Shown: piece by piece, positions 10,096 to 19,235 of the stretch | Position numbering within the stretch: the stretch's first letter is position 1 | How the letters are laid out: each line of letters begins with the position of its first letter | Assembly: GCA_050247235.1 (NCBI GenBank) | Contig: JBFWUN010000007.1 | Location: forward strand, 1 to 64,000 | Reading direction: 5' to 3' | DNA length: 64,000 nucleotides | DNA from: CAIKBL01 sp050247235 | GTDB taxonomy: Bacteria; Pseudomonadota; Gammaproteobacteria; Ga0077536 | The notes under the pieces: model-generated | Seen by the model: the letters and a program-made list of their open reading frames with translations, nothing else | The model's database searches: none | What the model was told of the DNA's origin: nothing | Translations under genes and position numbers: made by a program

Positions 10096-10425
10096 TCAGA
10101 TGTTGCTGTCGATGAAGGCGGTCAACTGCGACTTGGTGAGTGCGCCGACGTGGGTCGCGACCACGCCGCCATCCTTGAACAGCATGAGCGTCGGCACGCC
10201 GCGGATTCCGTACTTCATCGAGGTGGCATGATTGTCATCGACATCTAGCTTGGCGACTTTGAGGCGCTCGGAGTACTCGTTCGAAACCTCGTCGAGGATC
10301 GGGGCGATCATGCGGCAGGGGCCACACCATTCCGCCCAGTAGTCGACGAGAACGGGCTTGTCTGATTTCAGAACGTCGGTGTCGAACGAGTCGTCGGACA
10401 CATAGACGATGTTCGGATTGCTCAT
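10096..10425 (-). CDS. trxA: Thioredoxin 1
   Basis: A 109-residue thioredoxin with the redox motif Trp33-Cys34-Gly-Pro-Cys37 and the conserved cis-proline segment GIRGVPTLMLFKDG. It is a general cytosolic disulfide reductase and donor for ribonucleotide reductase. The length is the same as E. coli TrxA. It lies upstream of rho on the same strand, a common gammaproteobacterial order, but a terminator between them makes the units separable. No clear Shine-Dalgarno sequence is visible before the ATG: the 12 bases upstream are pyrimidine-rich. Confidence 0.97.
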   Translation of the reverse strand: MSNPNIVYVSDDSFDTDVLKSDKPVLVDYWAEWCGPCRMIAPILDEVSNEYSERLKVAKLDVDDNHATSMKYGIRGVPTLMLFKDGGVVATHVGALTKSQLTAFIDSNI

Positions 10426-10460
10426 GAGGGGGGAGTGACTCCAACGGTGATCTTGGCCGG

Positions 10461-10490
10461 ATTGTCGACCGATCGTCGGCGCGATTGCAA
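10461..10490 (-). promoter_or_regulatory. Candidate sigma-70 promoter of trxA
   Basis: On the minus strand TTGCAA (10490-10485) and GACAAT (10466-10461) are spaced by 18 bases, placing the start site roughly 30 bases before the trxA ATG. Both hexamers are close to consensus in an otherwise very GC-rich gap. Confidence 0.5.
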
Positions 10491-10644
10491 GCCTGCACCG
10501 GCGCGTGGGATATCAGCACCAGGCACGTCGCACGGCCGCGATTACACGGTGCGGTGCCAGTCCGGAAAATGCGTTGGCGCGCGACAAGCAGCGTCGCTTT
10601 CAGCTAGGCTGCACGCCCCGCAATCGCCTGGGAAGATCAGTCCG

Positions 10645-10782
10645 ATGCCGCTTCTCCCGCCACGCTCTCCGATGCTGGGGAGCCTGCTCCTGTTGTGGTT
10701 GCTCGTGTGCACCGGCTGCGGGCAGAAGGGTGAGCTCTATCTCCCCGACCAGGCGCATGTCGAAAAGTACTCGGGTCGCTGA
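10645..10782 (+). CDS. lptM: LPS translocon maturation lipoprotein LptM-like (YifL family)
   Basis: A 45-residue lipoprotein. A short charged N-terminus and a Leu-rich core (LGSLLLLWLLV) lead to a lipobox-like CTGC; the mature part begins CGQKGELYLP, the recognisable LptM/YifL signature. LptM is an outer-membrane lipoprotein that helps oxidative maturation of the LptDE lipopolysaccharide translocon. Position 22 bases upstream of lysA is the standard gammaproteobacterial context. The start ATG is chosen because it gives a normal signal peptide; the frame is open upstream without family similarity. Confidence 0.85.
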   Translation: MPLLPPRSPMLGSLLLLWLLVCTGCGQKGELYLPDQAHVEKYSGR

Positions 10783-10804
10783 GTTCGCGCCGGGAGCGCC
10801 TGCC

Positions 10805-12058
10805 ATGGGTTTTCATCGTGTCGACGGCCGACTGATGGTCGAGAACGTCGCCCTCTCCGACATCGCGACGCGTTTCGGAACGCCGTGTTACGTCTATTCG
10901 CGCGCCCGGCTCGCCGCCAATTTCCAGGCGTACGACCAGGCGTTCGGCCCGCGAGCCCACCGGATCCACTACGCGGTGAAGGCGAACGGCAACCTGGCGA
11001 TACTTGCCGAGTTGCGTCGGCTCGGCGCGGGTTTCGATATCGTGTCGCAGGGCGAGCTGGCGCGCGCCCTGGCGGCCGGTGCGGTCGGTGCGGATCTCGT
11101 GTTCTCCGGGGTCGGCAAGAGCCGTACCGAGCTGCTGGCCGCGCTCGCGGCGGGGGTGGGCTGCATCAACGTCGAATCCCTGGCCGAGCTGGAACGCCTC
11201 GCCGAAGTCGCAGCCACCATGGGGCGTCGCGCGCCGATCGCGTTCCGGGTCAATCCCGATGTCGATCCCAAGACGCATCCGTACATCTCCACCGGGCTGG
11301 AACAGAACAAGTTCGGCGTCCCGATCCGCGAAGCCCTGGCGCTGTATCGCCATGCGGCGACCCTGCCTTCGATCGAGATCCGTGGAATCGCCTGTCACAT
11401 CGGCTCGCAGCTCACCGAGCTCGCGCCGATTTCCGACACCATCGAGCGGGTGGTGGCACTCGCGGAAGCGCTCTGTGGCGAAGGACTCAAGCCGGACCAC
11501 CTCGATCTCGGGGGCGGTCTCGGCATCCGGTACCGGGAGGAAACGCCGCCCGCGGTCGACGCCTGGGTTGCTGCGCTCATGCGTGTGCCGCCCGCCTACG
11601 AGATCCACATCGAACCGGGGCGGTCGATCGTCGGCGATGCGGGCGTGCTGCTGACGGCGGTGGAGTATCTCAAGCCGACGCCCGCCCGCCGTTTCGCGGT
11701 GTGCGATGCCGCCATGACCGAGCTGATCCGCCCCGCGCTGTACAAGGCATGGCACGACGTGCAGCTGCTGGAACCCGCGCTGCCCGGAGACGTGGCGGCC
11801 ACCTGGGATCTGGTCGGCCCGGTGTGCGAAAGCGCGGATTTCCTCGCGGAGCAGCGGCCGCTGTCGCTGCGGCCCGGCAGCCGGCTCGCACTGATGAACG
11901 CCGGCGCCTACGCGTTCGTCATGGCCTCCAATTACAACGCCCGCCCGCGCCCCCCCGAAATCCTCGTGGACGGGTCAGAGGTGCACGAGGTGCGCCCGCG
12001 AGAGACGCTCGCGGCGCTGATGGCCGGCGAGCGAATCCCCCCGAGTCGCTGCACTTGA
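10805..12058 (+). CDS. lysA: Diaminopimelate decarboxylase
   Basis: A 417-residue PLP enzyme with fold III (alanine-racemase-like) architecture, performing the last step of lysine synthesis: meso-diaminopimelate to L-lysine plus CO2. Visible landmarks are the PLP lysine in HYAVKANGN (near residue 60), the HIGSQ motif, the glycine-rich phosphate-binding LGGGLGIRY, EPGRSIVGDAG, and CESADF near the C-terminus with the substrate-contacting Cys and Glu. The ATG at 10805 begins MGFHRVDGRLMVENV, the usual N-terminus. It is co-directional with lptM and probably co-transcribed. Confidence 0.96.
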   Translation: MGFHRVDGRLMVENVALSDIATRFGTPCYVYSRARLAANFQAYDQAFGPRAHRIHYAVKANGNLAILAELRRLGAGFDIVSQGELARALAAGAVGADLVFSGVGKSRTELLAALAAGVGCINVESLAELERLAEVAATMGRRAPIAFRVNPDVDPKTHPYISTGLEQNKFGVPIREALALYRHAATLPSIEIRGIACHIGSQLTELAPISDTIERVVALAEALCGEGLKPDHLDLGGGLGIRYREETPPAVDAWVAALMRVPPAYEIHIEPGRSIVGDAGVLLTAVEYLKPTPARRFAVCDAAMTELIRPALYKAWHDVQLLEPALPGDVAATWDLVGPVCESADFLAEQRPLSLRPGSRLALMNAGAYAFVMASNYNARPRPPEILVDGSEVHEVRPRETLAALMAGERIPPSRCT

Positions 12059-12146
12059 ATGGTGCGAGCCGGTTCGGAGGCGCACCAATCAGGGTCGTTT
12101 TCCCCGTGATGAAAATCTAAGGGCCGTTAAAACAACGAGATAGCGC

Positions 12147-12162
12147 TGGCATACATCGTGCT
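12147..12162 (+). promoter_or_regulatory. Sigma-54 (RpoN) type promoter of glnA
   Basis: TGGCAT-N5-GTGCT matches the -24/-12 consensus TGGCAC-N5-TTGCW, with invariant GG (12148-12149) and GC (12160-12161) ten bases apart. A second, weaker GG-N10-GC lies at 12168-12181. The glnA start is about 160 bases downstream. With ntrB/ntrC immediately after glnA, nitrogen-regulated transcription is expected. No convincing NtrC operator was found; a GCACCA half-site at 12082 is only suggestive. Confidence 0.65.
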
Positions 12163-12331
12163 GACTTGGCACCATGAGCGCCCAGGTGATCGCGCGCGCA
12201 GCCCCCGAAGCACCGTGATGGAATTCGGTCGCGGGCGCCACGCAGCGCCCGTTCAGGCGGCGTGGCGCAAGGCCCCGACCGTGAACCAGGAAATTTCTTT
12301 GGAACCCCAAGACCGCTAGGAGTGAGCACAG

Positions 12332-13741
12332 ATGTCAGTCGAGAACGTGTTGAAACTAATGAAAGACGAAGAGGTCCGGTTCGTTGACCTGCGGTTCACG
12401 GACACCCGCGGAAAGGATCAGCACGTGACTTTCCCGGCCAAGGCCATCGATGCCGACGTGTTCGAAGACGGCAAGATGTTCGACGGTTCCTCGATCGCGG
12501 GCTGGAAGGGGATTCACGAGTCCGACATGATCCTGATGCCCGACGCGTCGACCGCCGTGATCGACCCGTTCTTCGAAGAGAAGACCCTGATCATCCGCTG
12601 CGACATCGTGGAGCCGTCCACCGGACAGGGCTACGGGCGAGATCCGCGCTCGCTGGCCAAGCGCGCGGAGGCCTACCTCAAGTCCACCGGCATCGGCGAC
12701 CAGGCCTTTTTCGGGCCCGAGCCCGAGTTCTTCATCTTCGATGACGTGCGCTGGTCGCAGGAGATGCGCGGCGGCTTCTACGAGATCGATTCCGAGGAAG
12801 GCTACTGGGCCTCGCGCAAGCAGATGGAAGGCGGCAACCCCGGCCACCGCCCCGGCATCAAGGGCGGCTACTTCCCGGTACCGCCGGTCGACTCCTACCA
12901 GGACCTGCGCTCCGAGATGTGCCTGGTGCTCGAGCGCATCGGGATCCCGGTTGAAGTGCATCACCATGAAGTCGCCAATGCCGGCCAGTGCGAAATCGGT
13001 ACGCGCTTCGATTCGCTGGTGAAGCGCGCCGATTCACTCCAACTGCTGAAGTACGTGGTCCAGAACGTGGCGCACAGCTTCGGCAAGACGGTAACGTTCA
13101 TGCCGAAGCCGCTCGTGGGTGACAACGGCAGCGGCATGCACTGCCACCAGTCAATCGCGAAGAACGGGGACAACCTGTTCCCGGGTGATCGCTATGGCGG
13201 GTTGTCCGATCTCGCGCTCAACTACATTGGCGGAATCATCAAGCACGCGCGTGCGCTCAATGCGTTCACCAACGCGAGCACGAACAGCTACAAGCGCCTG
13301 GTGCCGGGATTCGAAGCCCCGACGATGCTGGCGTACTCTGCGCGCAACCGGTCGGCCTCGATCCGCATTCCGTGGATCTCCAATCCGAAGGGTCGGCGCA
13401 TCGAGGTGCGGTTCCCGGACTGCACCGCCAATCCGTACTTCGCGTTCGCGGCGATGCTGATGGCCGGCCTCGACGGCATCAGGAACAAGATCGATCCGGG
13501 TGCGCCGATGGACAAGGATCTCTACGACCTCGAGCCGGAAGAAGCCAAGCACATCCCGACGGTCTGCCATTCGCTCGACATGGCGCTCGACTACCTGGAC
13601 AAGGACCGCGAGTTCCTGAAAGCAGGCGGGGTGTTCACCGACGACATGATCGATGCTTACATCGAACTCAAGATGCAGGACGTCACGCGGTTCCGCATGA
13701 CGCCGCACCCGCTCGAGTTCGACATGTACTACAGCTGCTGA
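12332..13741 (+). CDS. glnA: Glutamine synthetase, type I
   Basis: A 469-residue glutamine synthetase, the length of E. coli GlnA, which condenses glutamate and ammonia using ATP. Characteristic segments include FDGSSIAGWKGI, FFGPEPEFFIFD, the metal/glutamate site NGSGMHCHQS, NSYKRLVPG and RSASIRIP. The adenylylation tyrosine is Tyr398 in DLYDLEPEE, so GlnE control is expected. The ATG follows AGGAGTGAGCACAG. It is the first gene of a nitrogen regulon with ntrB/ntrC downstream and a sigma-54 promoter upstream. Confidence 0.98.
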   Translation: MSVENVLKLMKDEEVRFVDLRFTDTRGKDQHVTFPAKAIDADVFEDGKMFDGSSIAGWKGIHESDMILMPDASTAVIDPFFEEKTLIIRCDIVEPSTGQGYGRDPRSLAKRAEAYLKSTGIGDQAFFGPEPEFFIFDDVRWSQEMRGGFYEIDSEEGYWASRKQMEGGNPGHRPGIKGGYFPVPPVDSYQDLRSEMCLVLERIGIPVEVHHHEVANAGQCEIGTRFDSLVKRADSLQLLKYVVQNVAHSFGKTVTFMPKPLVGDNGSGMHCHQSIAKNGDNLFPGDRYGGLSDLALNYIGGIIKHARALNAFTNASTNSYKRLVPGFEAPTMLAYSARNRSASIRIPWISNPKGRRIEVRFPDCTANPYFAFAAMLMAGLDGIRNKIDPGAPMDKDLYDLEPEEAKHIPTVCHSLDMALDYLDKDREFLKAGGVFTDDMIDAYIELKMQDVTRFRMTPHPLEFDMYYSC

Positions 13742-13758
13742 CGCAGCCGTGGCCCCTC

Positions 13759-13786
13759 GCGAGCCCCCGTTCAGGCGGGGGCTCGC
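13759..13786 (+). terminator. Strong hairpin after glnA
   Basis: GCGAGCCCCCG (13759-13769) and CGGGGGCTCGC (13776-13786) form an 11-bp perfect stem with a 6-base loop, 18 bases after the glnA stop. There is no T-run, so it may be a partial terminator or an mRNA-stabilising end that separates abundant glnA transcripts from the ntrBC genes. Confidence 0.55.
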
Positions 13787-13851
13787 ACATTCCGCCGGCC
13801 GCCGCGGGTGGCGTGGTTGCCGCCCCGGATCCCCTTGACTATCTTCCGGTC

Positions 13852-14274
13852 ATGCGCGCCCTGCTTCTGGTCCTGATGTGGATTTCCGCCCAGGTCGCGG
13901 CCGAGGCAGCGCAGCCCGCGCCTGCAGCCTACGGATCGATCGAGATCCTGTCCCCGCAGCACGAAGAGACACTGCGCGACAACGGCGGCGATGTCACTGT
14001 CCGCGTGCGGACCAGGCCACGTCTGCGCGCCGGCACCGGGCACCATCTTCGTATCTTGCTGGACGGGCGCCTGCAGGGTATTGCCAGCGAACGAACCGAG
14101 ATCGGGCTCAGGAATCTCGATCGCGGAAGTCATCAGATCGTCGCCGTCATCGTCGATGCCGACGGTCAGGAACTCGTGCGCTCCGCGCCCGTTACGGTCT
14201 ACCTGCATCGACGTTCGCTGCTGCATCCGAACGTGAAATCGCGTATGAAACCACCCGACGCGACCAGTCCCTGA
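13852..14274 (+). CDS. Periplasmic Ig-like protein (C-terminal part as in DUF4124 proteins)
   Basis: A 140-residue protein with a cleavable signal peptide (core ALLLVLMWISA, cleavage near AEA/AQP). The rest is one beta-rich module: IEILSPQHEETLRDN, a hydrophobic beta strand pattern, then ILLDGRLQG and LDRGSHQIVAVIVD, the pattern of penicillin-binding-protein-like Ig folds. Proteins with this module, often with an added DUF4124 domain, are commonly found between glnA and ntrB in gammaproteobacteria; here the DUF4124 part is absent. Function unknown; envelope location is supported by the signal peptide. It lies downstream of the glnA hairpin and upstream of ntrB. Confidence 0.75.
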   Translation: MRALLLVLMWISAQVAAEAAQPAPAAYGSIEILSPQHEETLRDNGGDVTVRVRTRPRLRAGTGHHLRILLDGRLQGIASERTEIGLRNLDRGSHQIVAVIVDADGQELVRSAPVTVYLHRRSLLHPNVKSRMKPPDATSP

Positions 14275-14381
14275 ATTGGTCCGATTCATGCAAGCCAATT
14301 TGCAATGATTCGCGCGTCACACCTTCGCCATGGAACTGATCGACGTTGCCGTTACGGCTGCGTGATTACCGAGGACGCGCC

Positions 14382-15448
14382 ATGAGGATTTCCGCGCAGG
14401 ATGCGGAGAACCTGCTCAACCATCTCGCGACGGCGGTCGTGGTGCTGGACGGCGATCTCACGGTCGTCGATGCCAATCTCGCAGCGGAAGCACTCATCAT
14501 GACCAGTGCGGCCAAGCTGCGAGGTCTGCCGGTCGAAAGGCTCTTTCCTGGCCATCCGGGCCTGCGCGAGTCGATGATCAAAGTGCTGCAGGATGGGCGA
14601 TGGTTCACCGAGCGCGACCTGTCCATGCTCAGGACGAACCAGGACGTCGTGAAGGTGGACTGCATGATCTCGGCATGGTGGCGGCGCGATGCGACGCCCG
14701 CCGGCGTCGTGCTGGAACTCGTCAGTAACGAGCGCCAGCAGCGCATCCAGGCGGAAGAGAACCTGCTGCTGCAGAATCAGATCAGCACCGCCCTGATGCG
14801 CGGTCTCGCCCACGAAGTGAAGAATCCGCTGGGCGGCATCCGGGGAGCGGCGCAACTGCTCGAACGCGAGCTACCGAGTGAACGACAGCGCGAGTACACG
14901 CAGATCATCATTGGCGAGGCCGATCGGCTGCGCAAGCTGGTCGACCGCATGCTCGGACCGCGGCTGATGCTGCAGCAGGCCGAATGCAACATCCACGAGA
15001 TCCTCGAACACGTGCGGCAGGTGGTCGCGATCGAAGCGCCTCCACACGTGACGATACATCGGGACTACGACCCGAGCCTGCCCGTGCTGCTCGCTGATCG
15101 CGACCAGCTGGTGCAGGCGTTCCTGAACCTGCTGCGCAACGCGGTCCAGGCCTTGAACGGGAAGGGCGGCAACATCACGTTGCGCACCAGGGCGCAGCGC
15201 CAGCACACGATCGGCAACGAACTTCACCGGCTGGTGCTGCGTATCGATGTTCAGGACGACGGCCCGGGCGTGCCCCCGGAGCTGGCAGACAGCATCTTCT
15301 TCCCGATGGTGTCGGGACGGGCCGAAGGTTCCGGTCTCGGTCTTCCCATTGCGCAATCGCTCGTGCAGAGGCAGGGCGGTGTGATCGAATTTTCCAGTAT
15401 TCCCGGCCAGACCGTGTTCACGGTGCTGCTGCCGGTGAGGACCCCATC

Positions 15449-15452
<4 letters not shown>
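14382..15452 (+). CDS. glnL: Nitrogen regulation sensor kinase NtrB
   Basis: A 356-residue soluble histidine kinase. An N-terminal PAS domain covers about residues 8-115; the phosphoacceptor His144 lies in GLAHEVKNPLGG, and the ATPase domain shows the N-box NLLRNAVQAL, G1 DDGPGVP and G2 GSGLGLPIA. NtrB phosphorylates NtrC when nitrogen is limiting and is controlled by PII protein. The ATG at 14382 has GAGGA upstream at good spacing. The stop overlaps the ntrC start as ATGA, so the two are translationally coupled. Confidence 0.96.
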
Positions 15453-16870
<1,418 letters not shown>

Positions 16871-16913
16871 GCGTGATCGGGCAGGCCGGCGCCGCGCCGC
16901 GCCGACCCGGCCC

Positions 16914-17921
16914 TCAGTCGTTCAGCCAGCGGGCGATCTGCGGGGCAAAATACGTCAGCACCCCGTCGGCGCCCGCGCGCTTGAACGCGAGCATCGTCTC
17001 GAGCACCACGGCCCGTTCGTCGAGCCAGCCGGCCTGGGCCACCGCTTTGAACATCGCGTACTCACCGCTGACCTGGTATGCGTAGGTCGGCATCCCGGTC
17101 TCGGCCTTGATCCGACGCACGATGTCGAGATACGGCAGCCCGGGCTTCACCATCACCATGTCCGCGCCTTCGGCGATGTCGAGCGCGACTTCACGCAGCG
17201 CCTCGTCGCTGTTCGCGGGGTCCATCTGGTAGGTCTGCTTGCCGCCCTTGCCGAGATTGGGGGCCGACCCCACCGCATCCCGGAACGGCCCGTAGAAAGC
17301 CGACGCGTACTTCGCCGAGTAGGCCAGGATGCGCGTGTTCACGTGGCCCGCGGATTCGAGCGCGTCGCGGATGCGTCCGACCCGGCCATCCATCATGTCG
17401 GACGGGGCAACCACGTCGACCCCCGCCGCCGCCTGCGACAGTGCCTGCTTCACCAGGACCTCGAGCGTGACGTCGTTGAGCACGTAGCCTGCTTCGTCGG
17501 TTACGCCGTCATGGCCGTGGGTGGTGAACGGGTCGAGCGCGACATCGGTGATCACACCGAGTTCGGGTACCGCTTCCTTGACCACGCGGATCGCACGCTG
17601 GACGAGGCCGTCCGGATTGAACGCCTCGCGGCCGTCCAGCGTCTTGCGCGCGGGCGGGGTGGCCGGAAACAGTGCCACGGCCGGAATGCCGAGGGCGTGA
17701 TACTCCTTCACGGTCCCGGCCAGAAGGTCGAGGCTGAGGCGCGCGACACCCGGCATGCTCGCCACGGGTTCGCGCTGGCCGTGACCCTCGCAGACGAACA
17801 TCGGGCAGATCAGGTCGTCGGTCGTCACGCGATGCTCGCGCATCAGGCGGCGGGAGAATTCGGCCGCGCGCATGCGGCGCGGTCGGGTGCGGGGAAAGCG
17901 CATGGCGGAATGTTCGGACAT
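16914..17921 (-). CDS. hemB: Delta-aminolevulinic acid dehydratase (porphobilinogen synthase)
   Basis: About 335 residues; condenses two 5-aminolevulinate molecules to porphobilinogen in heme synthesis. Schiff-base lysines are seen in SAKYASAFYGPFRDA and MVKPGLPYLD. The region that carries zinc-binding cysteines in E. coli HemB reads DVALDPFTTHGHDG with no cysteine, so this is the magnesium-type enzyme known from Pseudomonas. Two in-frame ATGs sit at 17927 and 17921; AGGAG lies 9 bases before the second but only 3 before the first, so 17921 is preferred. It is the last gene of the glyQ-glyS-gmhB-plsC-hemB run. hemL and hemJ of the same pathway are elsewhere in the window. Confidence 0.96.
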   Translation of the reverse strand: MSEHSAMRFPRTRPRRMRAAEFSRRLMREHRVTTDDLICPMFVCEGHGQREPVASMPGVARLSLDLLAGTVKEYHALGIPAVALFPATPPARKTLDGREAFNPDGLVQRAIRVVKEAVPELGVITDVALDPFTTHGHDGVTDEAGYVLNDVTLEVLVKQALSQAAAGVDVVAPSDMMDGRVGRIRDALESAGHVNTRILAYSAKYASAFYGPFRDAVGSAPNLGKGGKQTYQMDPANSDEALREVALDIAEGADMVMVKPGLPYLDIVRRIKAETGMPTYAYQVSGEYAMFKAVAQAGWLDERAVVLETMLAFKRAGADGVLTYFAPQIARWLND

Positions 17922-17955
17922 CGTCATCGTCTCCTCGGCAGTGCGTCGGCCGCGG

Positions 17956-18681
17956 TCAGTCGACCGGCGGACCGAACGGTGGCAATTGTCGACACGTGCG
18001 CTCGATCCATGCTTCGGCCTCGGCCATCAATGCCGCCGCGGAGCGGCCGTCCGGCACGATCGGCGCCCCGATCACGAGGTCAATGACCCCGGGACTCTTG
18101 TTGAGCGCCTGCCGCGGCCAGAACAGTCCGGCGTTGTGGGCCACCGGGACGATCGGGCGATTCGCCTGCGCGGCCAGTGCTGCACCGCTGACGGAGTAGC
18201 GGCCGGGATGATCGACCGGCACACGGGTTCCCTCGGGAAAGATCAGCACCCACCAGCCGTCCTCGAGGCGCCGGCGACCTTCCTTCAGTACCGTCTTCAG
18301 TGCACGCGCGCCGGCCGCGCGATCAATTGCGATCGGGTTGAGGCACGCGAGCCCCCAGCCGAAGAATGGCACCCACAGCAGCTCACGCTTGACGACCTGG
18401 CAGTGCGGCGGAAACACAAACTGCAACGACATCGTCTCCCATGCTGACTGGTGCTTGCACAGGATGACGCCTGCTTCTGCCGGGATGTTCTCCTGTCCCT
18501 GCACGCGCCAGCGCAGACCACACGTGACCGCCAGCCACCACAATGCGAAGCGGGACCACTGGATGATCGTGTAGTAGCGCGCGCGGCGCGGCAGCGGCAG
18601 CAGCAGTACGCCGAGCAGGCAGAAGAGTACCGTGACGGGTGCGAGACCGACGTAGAAGAGCAGCGAGCGCAGCCGGATCAT
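17956..18681 (-). CDS. plsC: 1-acyl-sn-glycerol-3-phosphate acyltransferase
   Basis: A 241-residue membrane enzyme transferring an acyl chain to the 2-position of lysophosphatidic acid. It has N-terminal hydrophobic segments (about residues 5-30), the catalytic HX4D/E motif as His-Gln-Ser-Ala-Trp-Glu, and FPEGTR as the phosphate-binding motif, in the usual order. The acidic residue of the first motif is Glu rather than the more common Asp. The ATG at 18681 overlaps the gmhB stop by one base, indicating coupling. PlsC-like genes next to gmhB and glyS are common in Pseudomonas and relatives. Confidence 0.92.
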   Translation of the reverse strand: MIRLRSLLFYVGLAPVTVLFCLLGVLLLPLPRRARYYTIIQWSRFALWWLAVTCGLRWRVQGQENIPAEAGVILCKHQSAWETMSLQFVFPPHCQVVKRELLWVPFFGWGLACLNPIAIDRAAGARALKTVLKEGRRRLEDGWWVLIFPEGTRVPVDHPGRYSVSGAALAAQANRPIVPVAHNAGLFWPRQALNKSPGVIDLVIGAPIVPDGRSAAALMAEAEAWIERTCRQLPPFGPPVD

Positions 18682-19232
18682 CAGCACGGCACCCGTGCGC
18701 ACAGCGCATCCACGGCATACGCCAGGTCGGGATAGATGCACAGGTCCGGATCATCCTCGAGGGCAGCCGCGGTGACGGCACCGTGACCGGTGCGGACCAG
18801 TACGGGCAGGACGCCGGCCGCGCGCGCTGCCGCGACGTCCGATTCGCGGTCACCGATCATCACTGCGTGCGCGAGCGCGAGTCCGCTGCGCGCCGCCGCC
18901 GCGAGCAGCAGCCCGGGCTGGGGCTTGCGGCACGCGCAGTGATCGTCCGGCCGGTGCGGGCAGTAGAAAATCGCGTCTATCCGCCCGCCGTGCCGTTCTG
19001 CCTCGTGCAGCAGGCGTGCGTGCACGCGATGGAGATCCTCGATTGCGAACAGGCCTCGTCCGAGGCCCGACTGGTTGGACACCACCGCGATGTGAAAGCC
19101 GGCCTGCGTGGCCGCGCCGATTGCCTGCAGGCTGCCTGGCACCGGAATCCACTCCTCCGGACACTTGATGAAATCGGGCGAGTCTTCGTTGATCACGCCG
19201 TCGCGATCCAGGATCAGGAGTCGCGGCTGCAT
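18681..19232 (-). CDS. gmhB: D-glycero-beta-D-manno-heptose 1,7-bisphosphate 7-phosphatase
   Basis: A 183-residue HAD-family phosphatase of the LPS core heptose pathway. The nucleophile motif is DRDGVIN (Asp9 and Asp11), motif II is SNQSG, and the zinc-binding loop has the characteristic Cys/His set CPHRPDDHCAC followed by RKPQPGLL. Length and loop separate it from histidinol-phosphatases. It lies 3 bases after the glyS stop and overlaps plsC by one base, so all are probably one transcript. Confidence 0.94.
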   Translation of the reverse strand: MQPRLLILDRDGVINEDSPDFIKCPEEWIPVPGSLQAIGAATQAGFHIAVVSNQSGLGRGLFAIEDLHRVHARLLHEAERHGGRIDAIFYCPHRPDDHCACRKPQPGLLLAAAARSGLALAHAVMIGDRESDVAAARAAGVLPVLVRTGHGAVTAAALEDDPDLCIYPDLAYAVDALCARVPC

Positions 19233-19235
19233 CTA

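Noticed and set aside
10637..11755. Minus-strand open frame of 372 codons
   Set aside because: Lies antisense to lysA, whose motifs are clear; the translation has no family character.
17336..17346. TGTTCACGTGG resembling half a parS site
   Set aside because: It lacks one base and the second arm of the 16-bp parS palindrome and lies inside hemB. No canonical parS was found in the window.
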